DNA from: Syncephalis plumigaleata
Lineage: Eukaryota; Zoopagomycota; Zoopagomycetes; Zoopagales; Piptocephalidaceae
DNA length: 64,000 bases
Direction of reading: 5' to 3'
Assembly: GCA_025201365.1 (NCBI GenBank)
Contig: JAIXMF010000009.1
Coordinates: forward strand, 682,001-746,000
The notes below the pieces were generated by a model. It was given only the letters and a program-made list of their open reading frames with translations. It did no database searches and was not told the origin of the DNA. A program made the translations under genes and the position numbers. Positions within the stretch are counted from its first letter, which is position 1; each line of letters opens with the position of its first letter. Shown here in pieces: positions 58,871 to 64,000 of the stretch.

Positions 58871-61332
58871 GAATTGTTTTTTGTTGTTTGGTTCCCTCTT
58901 GGTCTTGCTCATCATTGCTTGAACGTTTAGAAGGAACGGCACCTCGTTGGAATTGTGTTGGAATACGGCCTTTAGCACAAAGACCGTGAATAATCTGAAT
59001 AAAATTCAGACATGCAGCCATATCACGATTCCATACACGATACTCGAATTTTTTAATTGGCTTGTTGTCTTTATCCAGCTCGACTTTCTCGTCCTCCGTG
59101 TCCATCATACCCTCTTGAACCTTCTTGTCCTTGATATTCTTCATGGCCTCTTTACAATTTCGATGTGTGCATCTAATAAAATAATTAATTAATATATCAT
59201 GATAAATAGCAAAGTGTAATAAATTGTACTTACCTTAAGAGACCATGTCGAATAACTTTAGGACGTTTTTTCCGTTGATCGGGCCGAGGATTATCGACTG
59301 GCTTGTATGTCTCGAGGGAGGGATTCTTGCACTCGGGACAGCACTTGCTGGTCTTATGCTCATCAATTAGAAAGACTTTAAAATGTTGTTGTATAAGTCT
59401 TCTAAAGCCTTTACCACGTATGGGCTCGTGGTGTTTGGCGGGAGGAGCTGACCAGTTGCCCATCACAAATACCGCCTCCTTACCGAACTTCTTAGTTAGC
59501 TCTTTGATCAGCATTTGATCGCTCTTTTGTTTGTTGATATAAGCCGAGAGCTTTAGCTTTCTAAAAAGAGGCTGGGTGGTAGGACGGGTGGTGGGCTCGG
59601 TGGAGGGCTTAGCGGCAGAATCGGTGATGGGATCGGTGGCAGAATCGGTGGTGGTAGAACGGGTGGCGGGAGGACGGGTGATGGGGGTGGTGAATGTGTC
59701 TCGGTAGAAGCTAGTAAGGACCTCCGAGTGCTGTGATCTGCATCTCAGATAGTCCTTATATTTCTCCAGAGATACAGCGCTGCCCTTGATTTCCGAAAGA
59801 GCTGCCTCGGCATCCAGCACCGCCTGGTTCCCCTTCTTGCACTTCTGGATAATCCTGCGGTATTTCTTCATCCTCCGCATCTTGTCTTGACATTGTTTTG
59901 TGTACCGATATTTCCTTGGCTCATCTGGTGTCGATTTCTCGTGTACACAAAATAGTAAGTCTCTTCTTCCAGGGTCCACCGCCACGCATTTGCCTTTGAT
60001 TTCCTCGTGCTCCTCATCATCTAACTCGGTGATATATCGGATGCGTTCCTCTGTTGATTCCTGTGTTGCTGATTCCTCTGCTGGCTCCTTTGCTGATTTC
60101 GCTCCCCCTTCCTTGGTGACCTTCTTGGTGACCTTCTTGGTGACCTTCTTGATGACCTTCTTGATAACCGTGACGCCAACGCCATCGGTGTCGATCGAGC
60201 CAAAAAATTCGAGCTTGCCACGCATTTGATCCTTGAATACTTTTCGATTGAGCTCCACGACCCGTTCCCAATGTTCCGTCTTCCAAGCCTTAAGCTCTTC
60301 CTCAGTCTTCTTCTTCTTCGCCTTCTTCTTCGCCTTCCCCTCTTCCTTCCCCGCTTCCTCGTCCTTTTTCCTCCTCTTAGCTTCTTCACTCCTACACTTG
60401 CAATTTAATATATTCTGACAAAGGATAGTGGTATCAATGTGAATATAGCAAGGCGAAAATGAACGGCGTAGCGGGAAACATTCAAAAGCCTTTAATTTGA
60501 GGTCTTCGAATAAAAGATCAAGCTTGTAGAATGCTTTGAAATGCATAGCTGGATTTGCTTTACAATCATAATAAATGCTATCCTTTTCAAACTCGTAGCC
60601 CTCAGGATAAGCACTCAAAACATCCCTAAACTTGTCGAATGCCTCAGTGAACGTGGGATCTTCTTTAACCAACTTTTCAAGCCCGCCTCGCTTCGCTATT
60701 GCGGCTTTAAAGTCTTTTACTGGAGTAGTGATAGCACTGATTTCCTCGCAAATCACAGCATCACTTACTCCCTTGGGCAATCCCTCCTTCATAGCCTTTA
60801 TCCGCTCCTTGACATCGAAATGTTTGTTGATGGCGCGTCGAAGATGGTCGGCAAAGTGTAATTTGATGTTGTTGGTATAAGCAACGTAGATTCTAGTTGC
60901 TTCATAGGTAGCCGACTGGCCAGCATTGGCTAATTTTGGCCGTTGATAGCTAGTAGCGGTATGATAATCCTTCCAATGCTTGCTGATCAATTTACGAAAT
61001 TTAACTGTTTCCTCTTTTTGGATCGTGCGTTCTCGCGCACGCTTGACTAAGGAAAGCCACACCTCTTTGAAAAAGTCCTCGAAAATGTATTCCTCAAACT
61101 TGAAGTCTGCATTCCCCTCAAATTCACTGAGAAATATGTACTTTGCAAAAGCATAGGCATGGAAGGTTGTAGTATGCACGGTGTTTACTAGATCGCTTAA
61201 AACACCGCGATACTTATCAGCCCAACCAAGACCAGATATAGAGGACTTTACAGACAGCACTCGTTCACCACTGGCAGAAGATTTGGGTCTGCCTTTAGTT
61301 GACGAGACTTTAGTCCCTGGCGGTGACGCCAT
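58863..61332 (-). CDS. Fanzor (eukaryotic TnpB-like RNA-guided endonuclease), complete
   Basis: Two exons, 61332-59235 plus one base at 59234 and 59172-58863, joined by a 61-bp GTAAGT...TTATTAG intron, give 802 aa. The N-terminal 450 residues (LVNTVHTTTFHAYAFAKYIF and helices) match the recognition part of Fanzor1 proteins. RuvC-I is AVDPGRRDLLFC (Asp near 453). GNWSAPP near 626 matches the Fanzor GDWS-type motif. LIDEHKTSKCCPEC supplies the relocated RuvC glutamate (near 657) and the first zinc-finger Cys pair, CTHRNC the second, and VWNRDMAACLN RuvC-III (Asp near 750). Lys-rich tracts (KKAKKKKTEE and repeated KKVT) may be nuclear signals. Fanzors cut DNA guided by an omega RNA. All catalytic positions are present. 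Confidence 0.93.
60110..60170 (-). repeat. In-frame 12-bp tandem repeat in the Fanzor gene (KKVT units)
   Basis: Four to five copies of a 12-bp unit (plus strand ACCTTCTTGGTG, with small changes) encode repeated Lys-Lys-Val-Thr/Ile between the recognition part and RuvC-I. The result is a flexible, strongly basic linker. Confidence 0.9.
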
Positions 61333-61850
61333 GTAAAAAAAAGGATGGATATCAATGTAATAGTAATACGGTAAAGCGAGAACAGTTATAATATGAAGGC
61401 TTAATTAATCTTTTCTTTTATTGTAGTATAGACGCTTCTTTATATACGTGGCATGTTGGTAGTATTAGCTGCATCAATCTATTGTACAGGGGCGAAACGC
61501 CCTGCAGACACATACAGGAAGGGTGAATCTATTGTCGTAAGCAGTGTCATTTACAGCACAATACAGTAAGATTCGTGTCATCTAGTGTCATTGTAACTTA
61601 GCTACAATGGCATAATGCCAATTATAATTTAGCAATCAATAAGCGTTAATAAGTACTAATGAACTTGTTAATATTTTATTAATTATAATTGAATAGATCC
61701 TTTATTAATAAATGAGCAGAGTTTTGTAACGGGTGTTAATAGATGAATTAGCACTTATTAATGCTTCCATTAGTAACCTTCCCTTAACTCCCTATTAACT
61801 GTTATTAATCTATTTGCTAATTCATCTCTAAATATCTACTTCATTATTAT
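61333..61850. other. Noncoding leader side of element D
   Basis: Upstream of the Fanzor start, AT-rich with TTAATAA repeats at 61620-61800. It should hold the Fanzor promoter. No open frame of interest. In copies A, B and C the F-box gene takes the place just upstream of the Fanzor end. Confidence 0.5.
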
Positions 61851-62600
61851 TTCCTCCTTCTCCTCCTTTACTTCTTTACCAATGCTTTCTTCTTAGTCTT
61901 GACTATATTCCACTTGTCATTCAACAATACATCTCATTTTTGTGCCAACTTCATTTCTCTTTACTTCTTTCTTGTTTAATTTTCTTTATTAGTCAATAAA
62001 AGCATTATTTCCTCCTTTACTTCTTTCAAATACTATCTTATTCGTGCTAACCTCATTTCTCTGCCATTTCCTTTGTCATTCAACAACACGCGCTTTCTTG
62101 ATCTTGCCAACATTCCACTAGTCGTTAACTTCTTTCACCTATTGTTTTCTTCGTGTCAAACACATTCTAGCAGCTTCTATTGCTTCCTTTTTCCCTTTAC
62201 CTCTTTACCAATGTTGTCTGCTTAGCCTTGACTGCATTCCACCTGTCGTTGACTTCTTTCACATACTGTCTTCTTCGTGCCAACTACATTCCCCTGCCAT
62301 TCCCCTTACCCTTAAACAGTAAGTGCCTTCTTTGTGTCAACTACATTCCACTTGTCAGTAAACAACACACGTCTACTTCCTCTTAACTATATGCTAGTTA
62401 TTCCTCTTTCTTTTATTTACCTATTTACTTTCTCAGTAATACGCGTCTTCTTCGTGTCATTCGTATTCCACTTACTTCCCCTCTCACTTTAGCATACACA
62501 TTCCCAATAGCAGCTATTCTGCCATACTATCTCTATGACTTTTATTTATCTCTTTGTTTTCCTTTTCCTCTAACCTATCTACATGCTCACTTGTCGTTAT
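61850..62600 (+). repeat. Pyrimidine-rich degenerate tandem repeats in element D
   Basis: About five to seven diverged units of roughly 80-100 bp, each with the pattern CTTCTTCGTGTCAACTACATT or a close variant, then CCACTTGTCGTT and CTTCTTTC. Parts recur in piece E (13620-13770) and next to copy B (35690-35790, inverted). Open frames here (for example 62180-62386) are low-complexity translations. Confidence 0.75.
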
Positions 62601-62639
62601 TATTACTATACCAATAAGTGTTGTTTATTGTTCGTTCTA

Positions 62640-63140
62640 GTCCTTCGTTTTCTATCACTGTCCTGCTTATTTATCAATGTTTAAACATTTACTGCTCTCG
62701 TTGTAATATGTACCTTTCACTTTTACCACTCTTTTCCGTCATCTGTTTGTATGCCACTATTACGTCATGCTTTTATTTGTATTTTCATTTGTTTACTGCC
62801 ATCTACATACTCTATTCACCACCTACAAGCATACACTGCTTCTTCGAATAAACTGACATACGTGTTCATGCACCCTTTCTTGCTCATTCCTTACTCATTC
62901 GTGACAAGTCAGTCATTCTACTAACTACTGCTTGTTTATTATATTGTTTATCGTGTATTCTATTTGTTCACTCGTTGCTCTCTATGCAATTGACCGTAAG
63001 CATTATCAACATAATATATCTATCAAACTAGTTTATTACTACTTGTAAGTACATGACATGGCAATATCCAACTATACTAGTACACTTGTATCATCTACCT
63101 TATAGAATTGATGATGATAGTTATCGCTATCAATAAATGA
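62640..63140 (+). repeat. Element D internal segment shared with piece F
   Basis: This is the partner of 8080-8520 on the opposite strand. The central 290 bp align with only small differences. No protein I trust is encoded. Confidence 0.7.
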
Positions 63141-63263
63141 TCTATTACTAATACTGAATTGTTATTATTATTATGCTGTGTTAATTGGCATTTCTATGGT
63201 GATAATGGTGTTAATAATTGTGTAAATCTATTTATTAATAAACTGCAAATGCTAAAAGATAAA

Positions 63264-63289
63264 TGCGCAAATTGGATGGAAAAACCCTG
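63264..63289 (-). repeat. Right terminal inverted repeat of element D
   Basis: TGCGCAAATTGGATGG then AAAAACCCTG, followed by TA at 63290-63291. The 60 bp just inside (TTGTGTAAATCTATTTATTA) also occur at the right end of copy A. Confidence 0.92.
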
Positions 63290-63447
63290 TATTATAAGAT
63301 TGGTAATGAGAGTGACATACGATACATTCACTCTATTCCTGATCTCTTTCTAATAAAATCAAGTCTTTCTTCTTGTATTGATCATCGTTTATCATTCACT
63401 GTTTATTTACTTGCTCACCTGTGCTATTGTCGTTGTTGTTGTTTATC

Positions 63448-63732
63448 ATGCCACTCAATATCGATGCACTTCGTAAGGAGATGGCGAATCAGCCACCCTT
63501 CCATAACAAACCATCCGTACCTACTGCTGTAGATAGTATTGACACTGCACCTGTTCAACAAGTGAAAGAGCACATCAAACAAGGCATCGAGAAGGATACT
63601 ATCAATGAAGCAAACGCCACCTCTAGTACGAATACTGCTACCACCAATCCAGCAGGTAATAATGCTACCGCTGGCAGTAGCAGTAGTACTGATCACCATA
63701 CAACTTCATCGATAGTACAATCTGGAAGATAG
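63448..63732 (+). CDS. Small hypothetical protein
   Basis: A 94-codon intronless frame, MPLNIDALRKEMANQPPFHN to SSIVQSGR. The first half is helical and charged; the second is a disordered Thr/Asn/Ser run. No family recognised. It begins about 160 bp after the right end of element D, so its promoter may overlap or adjoin the insertion. Confidence 0.5.
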   Translation: MPLNIDALRKEMANQPPFHNKPSVPTAVDSIDTAPVQQVKEHIKQGIEKDTINEANATSSTNTATTNPAGNNATAGSSSSTDHHTTSSIVQSGR

Positions 63733-63926
63733 ACGATTCAACTAGCTTTTGCATTGACATCACGTTGACTACAGCATTGTCTTTTCATTATTCCTAGTAT
63801 ATCAACAATAAATTGTACTTACTGAATATCGTGTGACTTGTTAGATGGTTATAAACAGATAGGAGCAATGTAGTATGCATTTTACTTTCTTGTTTTATTT
63901 TATTTTTCTTGTTTTACATTTCTAAT

Positions 63927-64000
63927 ATGCCACCACGTCGTAAACGTATAATTAAACGACGTCCAGTAACGACGGACACTCCTTACTCGTTAGCTACTGT
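63927..64000 (+). CDS. Start of an unidentified gene, cut by window end
   Basis: ATG after a T-rich leader opens MPPRRKRIIKRRPVTTDTPY and stays open to the last base. The N-terminus is strongly basic. Too short to assign. Confidence 0.4.
   Translation, partial: MPPRRKRIIKRRPVTTDTPYSLAT

Larger units (their letters stand above)
58752..63289 (-). mobile_element. Element D: TIR-bounded DNA transposon carrying an intact Fanzor
   Basis: Terminal inverted repeats of 26 bp at 58752-58777 and 63264-63289 differ at one position; both begin CAGG and share TTTTTCCATCCAATTTGCGC. A TA lies directly outside each end, as expected for Tc1/mariner/pogo-type insertion. The 4538-bp element holds one gene, the two-exon Fanzor on the minus strand, and about 1.9 kb of noncoding, pyrimidine-rich tandem repeats upstream of it. 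There is no transposase, so it would need one in trans. It sits 58 bp after the lipase-like gene's stop. Nearly identical ends and an open Fanzor frame suggest a recent insertion. Confidence 0.88.

Noticed and set aside
61333-63263. A transposase inside element D
   Set aside because: No frame in this interval is long enough or has recognisable DDE or Tyr-recombinase motifs; only pyrimidine-rich repeats are seen.
1-64000. tRNA or rRNA genes
   Set aside because: I looked for T-arm-like GTTCRANNC with matching acceptor stems and for rRNA core sequences and saw none I could support; a tRNAscan run would be decisive.

Overview
The window looks like nuclear DNA of an intron-rich fungus, probably an early-diverging lineage; no species can be named. 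Reasons: compact protein genes split by 45-90 bp GTAAGT...AG introns with TACTAAY-like branch sites, intergenic DNA rich in TAATAA, a fungal secretion set (SEC16, COG5, SRP receptor, TM9SF, a possible Mso1-like protein), a 7TM-RGS protein, and a eukaryotic Fanzor (TnpB-like) gene.

Layout. 1-2.6 kb: right part of a Fanzor-family element (copy A) with a Fanzor 3' remnant and an F-box-like gene. 2.8-7.4 kb: TM9SF nonaspanin and an adenylate/UMP-CMP kinase. 7.6-10.7 kb: gene-poor, with a PUF60-like relic and an inverted element piece (F). 10.8-13.1 kb: FHA-like/Ser-Thr kinase with an 8-nt exon. 13.4-13.9 kb: element piece E. 14-16 kb: ZNG1 zinc chaperone. 16.3-22.4 kb: large intronless PPR protein convergent with COG5. 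22.6-25.2 kb: DDX52/Rok1 helicase. 25.7-33.4 kb: SEC16. 33.7-34.9 kb: possible Mso1-like protein. 35.6-38 kb: copy B (F-box plus Fanzor remnant, inverted). 39.8-42 kb: 7TM-RGS. 42.4-46.5 kb: two unrecognised small proteins and a second PPR-like protein. 46.7-54.5 kb: mitochondrial carrier, SRP receptor alpha, SUZ-domain protein, aldo/keto reductase, zinc-knuckle/RS protein, LOG-family protein. 54.6-57 kb: decayed copy C. 57.3-58.7 kb: monoacylglycerol-lipase-like hydrolase. 58.75-63.29 kb: intact element D with a complete two-exon Fanzor. 63.4-64 kb: a small unknown gene and the start of another.

Main discovery. Element D is 4.54 kb, has 26-bp terminal inverted repeats matching at 25 positions, is flanked by TA on both sides, and encodes an apparently complete Fanzor with all RuvC motifs and zinc-finger cysteines. 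A 10-bp inverted repeat overlaps its stop codon, where a guide (omega) RNA is expected. Copies A, B and C share D's Fanzor 3' end, all with the same internal deletion, and carry an F-box-like gene at the same place. Termini resembling D's lie outside the F-box gene on the side visible in A and C. This suggests an RNA-guided-nuclease element family with an F-box passenger gene and deletion derivatives that keep mainly the guide-RNA end. No transposase was seen.

Data quality. Several conserved genes between about 40 and 58.5 kb (7TM-RGS, SRP receptor, aldo/keto reductase, lipase) contain small frameshifts, whereas genes left of 35 kb are clean; this may be local assembly error or gene decay.
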